Shown here one piece after another: positions 35,786 through 45,236 of a DNA stretch of 64,000 nucleotides. The stretch is from the NCBI GenBank assembly GCA_023228995.1, contig JALOAD010000016.1, positions 1 through 64,000 of the forward strand, read 5' to 3'. Numbering within the stretch: position 1 is the first letter of the stretch; every line of letters begins with the position of its first letter. The DNA is from Candidatus Muiribacterium halophilum (GTDB taxonomy: Bacteria > Muiribacteriota > Muiribacteriia > Muiribacteriales > Muiribacteriaceae). The notes beneath the pieces are model-generated. The model was not told the origin of the DNA. It searched no databases and was given only the letters and a program-made list of their open reading frames with translations. Made by a program: the position numbers and the translations under genes.

Positions 35786-38700
35786 ATGAAATTGTTAATA
35801 TATTTTTTTATAATATTGCAGAGTTTTTATGCTTTTTCCGCAGAAAAAGATGATCTTTTATTTAAAGGAATAGATTTTTTTCAAAAGCAGAATTTTGAAG
35901 AATCAATAAAACAATTTGAAAAACTTATTGACCTTTATCCAAGAAGCGGAGAAGCTTATTTTTATTTAGGCAATATTTTTACTAGACAAGAAGAATATAA
36001 AAAAGCAGAACTTAATTTTATCAAAGCTCTACAGATTGATCCTAAATGGAGTGCAGCTTATGAATCTCTAGGTAATGTTTATTTTAAGCAAGGAGATTTG
36101 GATAAAGCTGTTTCAACCTATAAAAGTGCTCTTAAATATAATCCTGATAGTCCAGAAGCTTTGAAATTTTTTGGAGATAATTTTTATTCAGTAGGTAATT
36201 TTTCTCAGGCTAAAAAAATATATTTAAAATTAAAAGAAATTGAGCCAAATAATCCTGAAATTTCTAAAAAACTCGGTTTTGTATTTTTGAGAGAAGAAAA
36301 TCTTGAACAAAGTTTAAAATATTTTTCTGTTTATTCTGGGTTATATCCTTTTGATATTGATGTTTCAAATAGAGTTTTTTTAATGAAATTTATTAAAAAT
36401 CAACAAAATCCACCTGAACTTATTGCACAGGCAAAAATAGATCTTTTCAAACAAGATCTTTCTTCTCAAGATATTAAAGGAAATTATTTTTTTGAAAAAA
36501 AAGAAATAAAAGAACAACAAATTATAAAAGAAGAACAAGAAAAGGAAAAAAATAAGATAAAAGTCACTACAAATATATTTTTATCAATAGCTGGAAGTCT
36601 TTTATTAATTGTTACAGGTATTTTGATATATCTTATAAAGAAAAATAAAAAAGAAAATTTTGTGTCTGATGTAAATAAAAAAAGCTATGAAAAAATTACC
36701 AAAAAAGAGTTAAAAGAAGCTGTTGAAATTAAAGATATGAAAATTCTTTTAGAAAAAGCTAAAAAAATCGGTGATATAGAGGCTGAAAGGAATTTATCTT
36801 TAAAACTTGCCGAAAAAGGTGATGTTGAAGTTTCAATCGATACAGCAAGAGATCTTGAATTAGAAGGTAAAAACACTGAAGCTATTGAAATTCTTAATAA
36901 AATAAAAGATAAATGTGATAAAGAATATCTCTCAAATATATACATAGATCTTATTAGAATAATGCTAAAACTCGATATGACGGATAAAGCAAGAGATATA
37001 TTTGCAAAATTGAAAGAATTAAAAGAAATAAATCTTAATATTTTTATGAGAGATGTTGATAATTATCCAAATTCGTTTTTTGAAGATGCTGAACTTTTCA
37101 GAATAATAACAGATTTTTTTATAGATAATGGAAAAACTGGTAAAGCTAAAGCTCTTATTGAAAAATTTATAAATATATCTGAAGATGCTGATGCTGTACT
37201 TGCTTTGCAAATGAAGCTTGTAAGAATACTTAAAGAACAGAATCTTAATCGTGAAGCAGTTAGCATGCTTTCAGACCTTATTGAAAAAAGACCTGAAAAA
37301 ATCGAATATTATTTTAAAATAGTAGAAGGTTTGCTTTTGTTAAAAGATTATAAGAATTGTACAAAATACATTAATACTGTTATAAGATCATTTCCTGATA
37401 AAACAAATGAATTTATTAGTAATATAATGGATAATATTGATAAATATTCAGCAAACAGGAATTTCTTTGAATTAATGAATAATTGTTTAAATCATGAGCA
37501 TCTTAGAAAATACAATGATATTTTCTTTCAAAAATATATTGAAAAATTCAAAGATGAAAAAGCATATAGCGAATATTATGATTTTCTTAGAATGTTTAGA
37601 GAAGAAAAAGCTCTGGAACTTATTGAAGTTTTTATAAAAGAAAAATGGAAAAGTAAAATAGATTTGTTTTTAAAAGATCTTAACGATTATTTACGAAAAA
37701 ATCCTGAAGATTATAAAAAAATTTTTACAATGGCAAAAATGCTACTTCTATCTGGTAGAGATTCTGAAGCTTATATTTTATTTAAAAAAATATACGATAC
37801 AAACAAAGATATTTCTGCTCTTAAATATCTTTTTGATATATCAGTCGCTTTAAAAAGAGAAGATGATATTATCTTGAATGCTCAAAATTTAATAAAAAAT
37901 AACGAATATATGAGTGAAATTACAAACAATCTCGAAAAAATTGAAACTGATAATAAAGCTATAATGTATTTGTATATTGATGTACTTGATAAAAATAGTG
38001 AAATTGATAAAGCTGTTGAAAAACTTCGTTATTATGAGATAAAATTTCCTGATGATATTAATTTAAAAAAGAAATTTGCAGATATTCTTTTTAAAAAAAA
38101 TCCAAAAGAAGCACTTGATAAATACAAGACAATTATTAAAATAGAACCTGATAATGCTGAAAACTGGTTTAATACAGGCAAAGTTTTTCAAACTCTTAAT
38201 GATATAGATTCAGCTAGAAAATCCTATTTAAAGTCAATTTCTACAGGTCTTGAAAATGATAATTGTTTTAATACTATTGTTAATTTTTTAAAACAGAATG
38301 GTTTTTTTGATGAAGCTTTACTTCAAATTGAAAAAATAAAAGATTTTGGTATAAAAAACACTGTTAAAGAAGAAGTTATAAAAGAAAAAGCAAGATTTGA
38401 ATTTAAACTTATAAAAAAATTAATTTCTAAAGAAATAATACCTGAAAATTCTCAGCATATTATTGATGGTAAAAATATTAATGTTTTAAAAACTGATTTT
38501 TTAAAAAGTATTGAGAATATAAAAGATCAAAATATTTTAAAAAGATATTTAGCAGAACAACTTTTAAAAATGCAAGCTTATGACGAAGGTATTAATCTTA
38601 TTCAAGAACTTCTTAAAACAGATGATAATAGTGAATTACATTTTATTCTTGGCAAACTTTTTGCAGCTAAATCACTTCCAGAAATAGCATATAAAGAATA

Positions 38701-39703
38701 CATAAAAATAACATGGTTTGATGATATAGAAAACTCAAATGAAAAATTATATTATCTTGGAAATTATTTTGAAGAACAAGGACTTGAAAAAGAAGCTTTA
38801 CATTTTTATAGAGAAATTTTTGCAAGAGATGTTAATTATAAAGATGTAAACTCAAAACTTGAAAGGCTTGATAGTAATATTCTTTTAAGTAGAACAATTG
38901 ATGAATCTACTGGACTTACTCTTGAAATTAGAAAAAGATACGATGAATTTATTGAGATTGGAAAAGGTGGAATGGGTATAGTTTATAAAGCTCTTGATAA
39001 AAAGCTTGGTAGAAAAGTTGCATTAAAAGTTATGAATTCAGAATTTGTTAATAATAAAGATGCAGTTGATAGATTTCTTACAGAAGCAAGAGCAATAGCT
39101 TCTTTAAATCATCCTAATATTATTGGTATATTTGATGTTAACTCAGGTAAAAATGTCTATTATGCAATGGAATATGTAAAAGGAACTGATTTAAGACAAA
39201 TTCTATTAAGTAAAAAGAAACTTCCAACAATACAAGTGTTTTCTTATGGTGAAAAAATATGTACAGCTCTTGAATATATTCATAATAATAATATTGTTCA
39301 TAGAGATATTAAGCCTGAAAATATAATGATAGATACTACAAACAATGTAAAACTTATGGATTTTGGTCTTGCTTGTGAAGAAAATATTGTAGTGAATGAT
39401 GTAATGGGAACTCCTTTTTATATGTCGCCAGAACAAATAAAAGGTGGAAAAATCGATAGAAGAACTGATATATATTCTCTTGGAGTTACTTTCTATCATT
39501 TATTAACCGGTGTAATACCATTTGATGGAGATGATATAAAAAATAAACATCTTAATGAAGAACCTCTTTCCCCATCTGCCCATAATAGTGAAATAAGTCT
39601 TGATGTAGATAAGATTATTTTGAAATGTATGAAAAAATCACCTGATGAAAGATATAATAATATGACTGAACTCAAAAACAGTATAAAAGAAATTCTTTAT
39701 TGA
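35786..39703 (+). CDS. Transmembrane TPR protein with C-terminal Ser/Thr kinase
   Basis: A 1305-residue protein of unusual layout. Signal-type hydrophobic N-terminus (1-18), then about five TPRs (20-200, e.g. GEAYFYLGNIFTRQEEYKKA), a membrane helix at about 265-283, a long helical TPR/HEAT-like region (about 330-1040) and a Hanks-type kinase at the very end. Kinase motifs: P-loop IGKGGMGIVYKA (about 1057), VALKVM lysine, HRDIKPEN (about 1171), DFG (about 1191), GTPFYMSPEQ and DIYSLGVTFYHLLTG. All catalytic residues look present. The N-terminal TPR part would lie outside the cytoplasmic membrane and could sense envelope proteins, the reverse order of PknB-type kinases. Target unknown. Confidence 0.9.
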   Translation: MKLLIYFFIILQSFYAFSAEKDDLLFKGIDFFQKQNFEESIKQFEKLIDLYPRSGEAYFYLGNIFTRQEEYKKAELNFIKALQIDPKWSAAYESLGNVYFKQGDLDKAVSTYKSALKYNPDSPEALKFFGDNFYSVGNFSQAKKIYLKLKEIEPNNPEISKKLGFVFLREENLEQSLKYFSVYSGLYPFDIDVSNRVFLMKFIKNQQNPPELIAQAKIDLFKQDLSSQDIKGNYFFEKKEIKEQQIIKEEQEKEKNKIKVTTNIFLSIAGSLLLIVTGILIYLIKKNKKENFVSDVNKKSYEKITKKELKEAVEIKDMKILLEKAKKIGDIEAERNLSLKLAEKGDVEVSIDTARDLELEGKNTEAIEILNKIKDKCDKEYLSNIYIDLIRIMLKLDMTDKARDIFAKLKELKEINLNIFMRDVDNYPNSFFEDAELFRIITDFFIDNGKTGKAKALIEKFINISEDADAVLALQMKLVRILKEQNLNREAVSMLSDLIEKRPEKIEYYFKIVEGLLLLKDYKNCTKYINTVIRSFPDKTNEFISNIMDNIDKYSANRNFFELMNNCLNHEHLRKYNDIFFQKYIEKFKDEKAYSEYYDFLRMFREEKALELIEVFIKEKWKSKIDLFLKDLNDYLRKNPEDYKKIFTMAKMLLLSGRDSEAYILFKKIYDTNKDISALKYLFDISVALKREDDIILNAQNLIKNNEYMSEITNNLEKIETDNKAIMYLYIDVLDKNSEIDKAVEKLRYYEIKFPDDINLKKKFADILFKKNPKEALDKYKTIIKIEPDNAENWFNTGKVFQTLNDIDSARKSYLKSISTGLENDNCFNTIVNFLKQNGFFDEALLQIEKIKDFGIKNTVKEEVIKEKARFEFKLIKKLISKEIIPENSQHIIDGKNINVLKTDFLKSIENIKDQNILKRYLAEQLLKMQAYDEGINLIQELLKTDDNSELHFILGKLFAAKSLPEIAYKEYIKITWFDDIENSNEKLYYLGNYFEEQGLEKEALHFYREIFARDVNYKDVNSKLERLDSNILLSRTIDESTGLTLEIRKRYDEFIEIGKGGMGIVYKALDKKLGRKVALKVMNSEFVNNKDAVDRFLTEARAIASLNHPNIIGIFDVNSGKNVYYAMEYVKGTDLRQILLSKKKLPTIQVFSYGEKICTALEYIHNNNIVHRDIKPENIMIDTTNNVKLMDFGLACEENIVVNDVMGTPFYMSPEQIKGGKIDRRTDIYSLGVTFYHLLTGVIPFDGDDIKNKHLNEEPLSPSAHNSEISLDVDKIILKCMKKSPDERYNNMTELKNSIKEILY

Positions 39704-39708
39704 AATTT

Positions 39709-39852
39709 TTATAAAAAATCTAATTTAACAATTTTATGATGTTCTCTGTAAAAAATTCTGTAATTACATTTTATACATTCTAATTTATTATGATGAAATT
39801 CGTTGATATCTGATGATTTTCTCATTTTTTCACCGCATAATGGACAATGCAT
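39709..39852 (-). CDS. Small zinc-ribbon protein, 47 residues
   Basis: Minus-strand ORF with an ideal GGAGG site 6 bases before its ATG. The product begins MHCPLCGEKM and continues to LECIKCNYRIFY, so two CxxC pairs about 20 residues apart form a classic zinc ribbon, followed by a His/Lys-rich tail. It is convergent with the kinase gene (gap of 5 bases) and divergent from the outer-membrane protein. Tiny zinc ribbons bind nucleic acid or protein; the partner is unknown. Confidence 0.75.
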   Translation of the reverse strand: MHCPLCGEKMRKSSDINEFHHNKLECIKCNYRIFYREHHKIVKLDFL

Positions 39853-39957
39853 TAAAACCTCCTATAGAGAACTAAATTAACTTATGAATATTTATCGGAT
39901 AAGCTAAATCAAAACTTAAATAATACCGATAATTAATAAAATATCAGGAGGTTATGT

Positions 39958-41043
39958 ATGAATATCAAGAATTTATTTTTTATATTAATAATATTAATAC
40001 CATTATATACATTTTCAGTTACATCTGGAGAAACAGTTGATGAACAATTAAAAAAAACAGGTTTTACTGCATTAAGAAGCGTTTTAGAAGAAAGTAAAGC
40101 TAAATCAATTAGATATAAGAGTATTTATCCTGATGAAAATATAGGAGAAAAAAAAGCTCAGGCTGATACAATATATGGCAATGATTATGTTATAAAAGAT
40201 ATTAACGATGCAGATGATGTTTTTAAAGATAAGATAATTAAATATTATCCAGGACTTCAAGGAACAACTTTAACAGGACTTACAGGTCTTATAAACACAA
40301 TAAGTGCACGGACTTTAAAGAAAGGTCAATATCTTATTGGTGCAAAATATATGTATTCAAAAATTGTAAAAAGCAGTGGTAAAGATCTTGATTTTCAACC
40401 TGGCGAAAAAGCTGATTTTTCTTCTATATATATAAATGCTGCAATGGGTGTATCTAATAATTTTGAAGTAGGTTATACATTGCCTGTGCATACATTAGAT
40501 ATACAAGATGATATTTTATTTCCATATACTATGAAAGAATCAGGTGTAGGAGATGTTGCTTTAAGAGGAAAGTTTTCATTTCCTTTTGGTAATGAAAAAG
40601 GAGCAGCAGCTTTTGGATTTGGTATAAAACTTCCTTCTGGAAATGATGAAAACCTTGCACCAGCACAAGTAACTGGAGAACCTGATTTTGAAGTTTTCGG
40701 AGCAGTTAGTACTCAGTTTGGATTAATTAATGGTCATGTTAATATAGGATATTCTTTTACAGGAAATGGAGATGATGTTACCAAACCTTATACATTTAAT
40801 GATGATAAATTTACTTTTAATGCTGGATTAGAATATTCAAAAAATGATTTTATAACTATAATATTGGAAATAAATGGGGAAGATTGGGGAGCTTTTGGCG
40901 ATAAAGCTGATTTAGTTGCAGGAGTAAGGGCTAAAATGGGTGAAAAAATACAGGGTGTTCTTGCATTTCCTATATCTATGACAAATGAACAGTATTATGG
41001 ATATGATTTTAAACTTATAATGGGTTGGGATTATAAATTTTAA
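39958..41043 (+). CDS. Outer-membrane beta-barrel protein
   Basis: 361 residues with a signal peptide (1-20). Residues 20-110 are a polar region, then alternating beta-strands run to the end: KGQYLIGAKYMYSKIV, FSSIYINAAMGVSNNFEVGY, GVGDVALRGKFSFPF, GAAAFGFGIKLPSGND, FGLINGHVNIGYSF, KFTFNAGLEYS and YDFKLIMGWDYKF. The terminal phenylalanine is a typical barrel-assembly signal. The strand pattern resembles transporter-type OM porins. GGAGG precedes the ATG. trmL starts 2 bases after its stop. Confidence 0.82.
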   Translation: MNIKNLFFILIILIPLYTFSVTSGETVDEQLKKTGFTALRSVLEESKAKSIRYKSIYPDENIGEKKAQADTIYGNDYVIKDINDADDVFKDKIIKYYPGLQGTTLTGLTGLINTISARTLKKGQYLIGAKYMYSKIVKSSGKDLDFQPGEKADFSSIYINAAMGVSNNFEVGYTLPVHTLDIQDDILFPYTMKESGVGDVALRGKFSFPFGNEKGAAAFGFGIKLPSGNDENLAPAQVTGEPDFEVFGAVSTQFGLINGHVNIGYSFTGNGDDVTKPYTFNDDKFTFNAGLEYSKNDFITIILEINGEDWGAFGDKADLVAGVRAKMGEKIQGVLAFPISMTNEQYYGYDFKLIMGWDYKF

Positions 41044-41044
41044 T

Positions 41045-41509
41045 ATGTTTAAATTCAATATTGTTCTTGTAGAACCGGAAATTCCTCCAAATACAGGTAA
41101 TATAGCAAGAACTTGTGCTGCGACTGGTTGTAGACTTTTTCTTGTAGGTAAACTTGGATTTAGTACTGAGGATAAATATCTCAAGAGAGCAGGACTTGAT
41201 TATTGGGAACATGTAAAAGTAGAATATAAAGAAAGTATTGAAGATTTGATAGAAGAATTTGGAATTGAGAATTTTTATTTTCTTTCAAAAAAAGCTTCTA
41301 AAAATTATTCTCAAATTAAATATAAAAAAAATGATTTTCTTGTTTTTGGAAAAGAGACTTTTGGATTATCAGAAAGACTTTTATTAAAATACAAAGAAAG
41401 AACTTTAAGAATTCCAACAGAAAATGTTAGGTCTTTGAATCTTTCTACTTCATGCGGTATTGTTCTTTTTGAAGCTTTAAGGCAAAATGATTTTTTTGGA
41501 ATTAATTAA
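41045..41509 (+). CDS. trmL: tRNA (cytidine(34)-2'-O)-methyltransferase
   Basis: 154-residue SPOUT-class (trefoil-knot) methyltransferase that modifies the wobble base of leucine tRNAs. Motifs: VLVEPEIPPNTGNIARTCAA (about 7-26), LGFSTEDKYLKRAGLDYWEH (about 37-56), FGKETFGLSE (about 99-108) and the knot IPTENVRSLNLSTSCGIVL (about 119-137). Length and motif order match TrmL/YibK. Its 3' end overlaps the convergent debranching enzyme gene by 8 bases. Confidence 0.95.
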   Translation: MFKFNIVLVEPEIPPNTGNIARTCAATGCRLFLVGKLGFSTEDKYLKRAGLDYWEHVKVEYKESIEDLIEEFGIENFYFLSKKASKNYSQIKYKKNDFLVFGKETFGLSERLLLKYKERTLRIPTENVRSLNLSTSCGIVLFEALRQNDFFGIN

Positions 41510-43385
41510 AATATTTTATCCATAATCTTAATATTTCGGCACTGCTCCATGCTTGCATTGGAGCTCCTTGAGGAATTTGAGGACCTGAACCGTCAAATAT
41601 TTCAGGAATATAACCACATCCGCTTTTTCTATGATTTCTTATAACAAAATCTATAAGAATTTTTTTAACATTATTTTTGGAAATTTCAGAAAAATTTTCA
41701 CTTATAAGATAACTTTCAAAATAAGTCCCGATAAGAAACGGCCAAGCTGTACCTTGATGATAACAGGAATCTCTTTCAAACCAGTCACCTGAATAATTAC
41801 TTTTATAATTAATTGAATCAGGAGAAAGAGTTCTTATTCCGTTTTCTGTATATAATTTTTTAGTACATATATTTACGATTTTTTTGATTTTTTGTTTATC
41901 AGTTATTACAGGAAAAGGTAATGATATACTAAAAAGCTGATTTGGCCTTAAGGAATTGTCTTTATCCTTGTGAATACAGTCAAAAAGATAATTATATTCT
42001 TCACTCCAAAAATTTCTATTAAAACTATCTTTAATTTTTTCTCCAAGTTCAAACATTTTAACAGCATTTTGAGAAAAACCACTAATTTCTGAAAATTGTT
42101 CAAATATCTTAACAGCATTATACCATAAAGCATTTATTTCAACAGCTTTTCCAAATCTTGGTGTAAAACAGACATTATTTCTTTTAGCATCCATCCAAGT
42201 AAGTTGTGTGTTTAAATCTCCTGCATTTATAAGAAAATCATTTTTATCCATAAATATATTATTAATAGTTCCTTTACGATAGTTAAAAAGAATTGAGCTT
42301 ATTATTTCATAGTATTTATCAATATATTTTTTTTCTTTTGATACTGTATAAAGTTCCCATATAGCGTTTATAAACCAAAGCGAACTATCTACAGTATTAT
42401 AATGACATTCACCTGTTTCTGTAATAAGATTTGGAATTATTCCATCTAAAATATTTTTAGAAAAACTCTCAAGTATATTATCAGCAATATCAAAAGCCTG
42501 AGTATAAATAACAAGACCTGGAAGACTGATAAATGTATCTCTTCCCCAAGGACCAAACCAAGGAAAACCAGCAATAAGAAATATATTATCTTTGTTATTA
42601 ACAATAAATGATTCTGAAAAATCAAGCAGACTCTGTAATGAATGATTATGGATTTTTTTATATTCTAAATTTATAACTTTTCTTTTTTCTTCAGCAAATA
42701 TATTGAAAGAAATATCTCCCGATTCATTGTGTTCGGTTATAAAATAACCTGGTGAGTTGAGAGTTAATAGATTTTCTGGCATTTTATATTTCCATTCATT
42801 TAAAAGAAAATAATCTGCTTTTGTTGAATCTTTTTTAAATTCAATATGATTTTCAGGTTTTATGTAAATACAGTTGTTTTTAATATTGTCACCAGATATT
42901 TCTACATTGAATTGTTCTGAAATAAGAGAGTCTGTATCCCGATTTTCAAAAAATGGTCTTATAAAAAGTTTAACATTGTGATTTTTTTTATTTCTTATGC
43001 TATAAGAAAGATTCAAGTTGTTTTGATCTGATGTTAATTTTTTAATAATTAAAATATCTTTTATTTTATAAAACCATATAACAAAGTTTTTTTTAATTAT
43101 AATTTTTTTAATAAATTTATAACCTTCTGGAAAAATTGTTTCATTTGATAATCTTCTTGAAAAAATATTAAAATATTGACCATCAATACATACAGTTTCT
43201 TCAATATTGTGAATAAAAGATTTTCTATTTATAGGTGGATTTAAAGCATAATTATAAAGAGAATGATATCTTCTTGAAGGAATTAGAAGAATATTATTCA
43301 TTGAATAAGAACCATTTCCAAGTGAAAGTAGAAATTCTCTTTTTTCAAAATCTCTTATTTTTTTTATATCAACATGAAATATCAT
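41502..43385 (-). CDS. Glycogen debranching enzyme (amylo-alpha-1,6-glucosidase family)
   Basis: 627 residues. An N-terminal beta-sandwich (1-230, including NGSYSMNNILLIPSRRYHSL, the GDE_N signature) is followed by an (alpha/alpha)6 barrel. The key motif is FLIAGFPWFGPWGRDTFISL (about 268-287); TETGECHYNTVDSSLWFINA, DAKRNNVCFTPRFGKAVEIN and CYHQGTAWPFLIG are also typical. It hydrolyses alpha-1,6 branches of glycogen-like polymers, so the cell probably stores glycogen. Single gene with no glycogen operon around it; convergent with trmL. Confidence 0.92.
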   Translation of the reverse strand: MIFHVDIKKIRDFEKREFLLSLGNGSYSMNNILLIPSRRYHSLYNYALNPPINRKSFIHNIEETVCIDGQYFNIFSRRLSNETIFPEGYKFIKKIIIKKNFVIWFYKIKDILIIKKLTSDQNNLNLSYSIRNKKNHNVKLFIRPFFENRDTDSLISEQFNVEISGDNIKNNCIYIKPENHIEFKKDSTKADYFLLNEWKYKMPENLLTLNSPGYFITEHNESGDISFNIFAEEKRKVINLEYKKIHNHSLQSLLDFSESFIVNNKDNIFLIAGFPWFGPWGRDTFISLPGLVIYTQAFDIADNILESFSKNILDGIIPNLITETGECHYNTVDSSLWFINAIWELYTVSKEKKYIDKYYEIISSILFNYRKGTINNIFMDKNDFLINAGDLNTQLTWMDAKRNNVCFTPRFGKAVEINALWYNAVKIFEQFSEISGFSQNAVKMFELGEKIKDSFNRNFWSEEYNYLFDCIHKDKDNSLRPNQLFSISLPFPVITDKQKIKKIVNICTKKLYTENGIRTLSPDSINYKSNYSGDWFERDSCYHQGTAWPFLIGTYFESYLISENFSEISKNNVKKILIDFVIRNHRKSGCGYIPEIFDGSGPQIPQGAPMQAWSSAEILRLWIKYFN

Positions 43386-43554
43386 ATAAAAAGTATATTA
43401 AAAACTGTTTGAATTGTCTATTTTTTGTACTTATGATAAAATATTAAATTGAATTCTCTGAATAAATATATAATTTAGAGTTTTAATACAAATATAAAAA
43501 GACAAGGCATTTTGAAGCAGGCTTAATATGTGTAAGCCAATGAGAATATAAAAT

Positions 43555-43713
43555 ATGAAGAATTATAAAAAAAATCACAATCTTGATAATATCAAGACTT
43601 ATAAGAAAATAGAAAAATATGATAAAGAAGATCTTAATAAAGAAATTGAAAAATTAAATAAATATTACAAAAACAAATTAAGAGATAATGTAATACGGTT
43701 GAGAGATTATTGA
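43555..43713 (+). CDS. Possible small lysine-rich protein, 52 residues
   Basis: Begins MKNYKKNHNLDNIKTYKKIE and ends LRDNVIRLRDY; strongly charged and predicted helical (KYDKEDLNKEIEKLNKYYKN). The amphipathic heptad-like pattern is non-random, but the ribosome-binding site (GAGAAT) is weak, and A-rich DNA in this genome easily gives K/N-rich ORFs. Treated as tentative. Confidence 0.35.
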   Translation: MKNYKKNHNLDNIKTYKKIEKYDKEDLNKEIEKLNKYYKNKLRDNVIRLRDY

Positions 43714-43725
43714 AAAGCAGTTAGT

Positions 43726-43763
43726 GACTACGAAGTAGTCTAGTTAGCGTAGCTAAAGCTACG
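43726..43763. repeat. Pair of perfect small hairpins
   Basis: GACTAC-GAA-GTAGTC (43726-43740) and CGTAGC-TAAA-GCTACG (43748-43763). Similar design to the hairpin cluster at 571-623. Too short of T to be a terminator. Confidence 0.5.
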
Positions 43764-43828
43764 AGTTTTAGAGTTGAGGGTTAAACCCCCCAAACCCTAT
43801 AACTTTTTTAATTATTTGCCTTTATTGT

Positions 43829-43857
43829 TTGACAATACTTTGCGTTAGATTTACAAT
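43829..43857 (+). promoter_or_regulatory. Strong sigma70-type promoter for gdhA
   Basis: Perfect -35 TTGACA (43829-43834), 17-base spacer, -10 TACAAT (43852-43857), followed 50 bases later by AGGAGG and the gdhA ATG. Confidence 0.75.
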
Positions 43858-43919
43858 TTGTGCGTGGAGTAAATAATATTTCAGGAAGATTTGATTCTGA
43901 CTGATTCTAGGAGGAGTAA

Positions 43920-45173
43920 ATGGCTGAAAACTTGAATCCTTTTGAGAACATGATTAAGCAGGTTGATAAAGTTGCTGGCATGCTTAAAATGGATAAAAAC
44001 TTGGTTGCTTGTTTAAAAGCACCGAAAAAAACTGTAATTGCTAGTTTACCAGTTAAAATGGATGATGGTAGTGTACAAGTTTTTGAAGCATACAGAGTGT
44101 TGCATAGTGATGCTATGGGACCTGGCAAAGGCGGAGTAAGATTTCATCAGAATGTTAATTTAGATGAAGTAAAAGCTTTGTCTGGTTGGATGACTTGGAA
44201 ATGTGCTATAGCAGGTATTCCTTATGGTGGAGCAAAAGGTGGAGTTACAGTAGACCCAACAAAACTTTCTGAATCTGAACTTGAAAGACTTTCAAGAAGA
44301 TATGTTTATGCAATGATTGAAGAACTTGGACATGAAAAAGATATTCCAGCTCCTGATGTTAATACAAATGGTCAGATAATGGGTTGGATGGTTGATACTT
44401 ATTGTCAATTAAAAGGAACTTCTCAACGTGGAAGTTTTACCGGTAAACCTATTAATTTAGGCGGTTCTTTAGGAAGACCAGAAGCTACAGGTAGAGGTGT
44501 TAGATTTGCTGCTGAAGTAGCTGCAAAAAATATGGGTCTTGAAATGAAAGGTGCAAGGCTTATAGTGCAGGGATTTGGTAATGTAGGTTCAATCACTGCA
44601 AAACTTATGGTTAAAGAATGTGGTTGTAAACTTATCGGTGTATCAGATGTTTTTGGTGCAATATATGATGAAAACGGTCTTGATATTGACAAACTTCTTG
44701 AACTAGCTGCTAAAGAAAGAACAATTAAGAATTATGTTGGTGGCAAAAAAATGTCTAATGAGGAAATTTTGGAAAAAGAATGTGATATTCTTGTTCCAGC
44801 AGCATTAGAAAATGTTATTACAGGCAAAAATGCTAATAATATAAAAACTAAACTTTTAGTTGAAGCTGCAAATGGACCAACTACTCCAGATGCTGACAAA
44901 ATCCTTAGTGATAAAGGTGTTGTACTTGTCCCAGATGTACTTGCTAATGCAGGTGGAGTTATTGTTTCTTATTTTGAATGGGTTCAGAATATGGATCATT
45001 ATTATTGGACAGAAGAAAAAGTTAATAATGAACTTAGAGAAAAAATGTTCCATAATGCTCAAGCTGTTATCGATATGGCAAAAAAACATAAAACTGACCT
45101 TAGAAATGCTGGTTATATGATTGCTATGGAAAGAGTTGCAGATGTTATAAAAATAAGAGGAATTTTCCCTTAG
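43920..45173 (+). CDS. gdhA: Glutamate dehydrogenase
   Basis: 417 residues, hexameric-type GDH that interconverts glutamate and 2-oxoglutarate plus ammonia. Substrate-domain signatures: AYRVLHSDAMGPGKGGVRFH (about 57-76), MTWKCAIAGIPYGGAKGGV (about 92-110, catalytic Lys region), and DIPAPDVNTNGQIMGWMVD (catalytic Asp). The Rossmann domain has VQGFGNVGS (about 216-224). NAD or NADP preference cannot be told by eye. It has a strong promoter, a perfect AGGAGG site and its own terminator, as expected for a highly expressed single gene. Confidence 0.97.
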   Translation: MAENLNPFENMIKQVDKVAGMLKMDKNLVACLKAPKKTVIASLPVKMDDGSVQVFEAYRVLHSDAMGPGKGGVRFHQNVNLDEVKALSGWMTWKCAIAGIPYGGAKGGVTVDPTKLSESELERLSRRYVYAMIEELGHEKDIPAPDVNTNGQIMGWMVDTYCQLKGTSQRGSFTGKPINLGGSLGRPEATGRGVRFAAEVAAKNMGLEMKGARLIVQGFGNVGSITAKLMVKECGCKLIGVSDVFGAIYDENGLDIDKLLELAAKERTIKNYVGGKKMSNEEILEKECDILVPAALENVITGKNANNIKTKLLVEAANGPTTPDADKILSDKGVVLVPDVLANAGGVIVSYFEWVQNMDHYYWTEEKVNNELREKMFHNAQAVIDMAKKHKTDLRNAGYMIAMERVADVIKIRGIFP

Positions 45174-45193
45174 TATAATTTCAAATTTAATAT

Positions 45194-45222
45194 AAAAAGC
45201 AGGGGAAACCCTGCTTTTTTTT
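45194..45222 (+). terminator. Intrinsic terminator after gdhA
   Basis: AAAAGCAGGG / CCCTGCTTTT stem with GAAA loop and nine T. Confidence 0.93.
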
Positions 45223-45236
45223 TAAGTGGAGATAAA

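Larger units (their letters stand above)
43386..43919. other. Intergenic region before gdhA
   Basis: These 534 bases hold a possible 52-residue ORF (43555-43713), two perfect small hairpins (43726-43763), an AAACCCTATAA-type word shared with the 1-794 region, and a clear promoter for gdhA (43829-43857). GGCTTA / TAAGCC at about 43520-43537 forms one more small inverted repeat. Confidence 0.6.
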
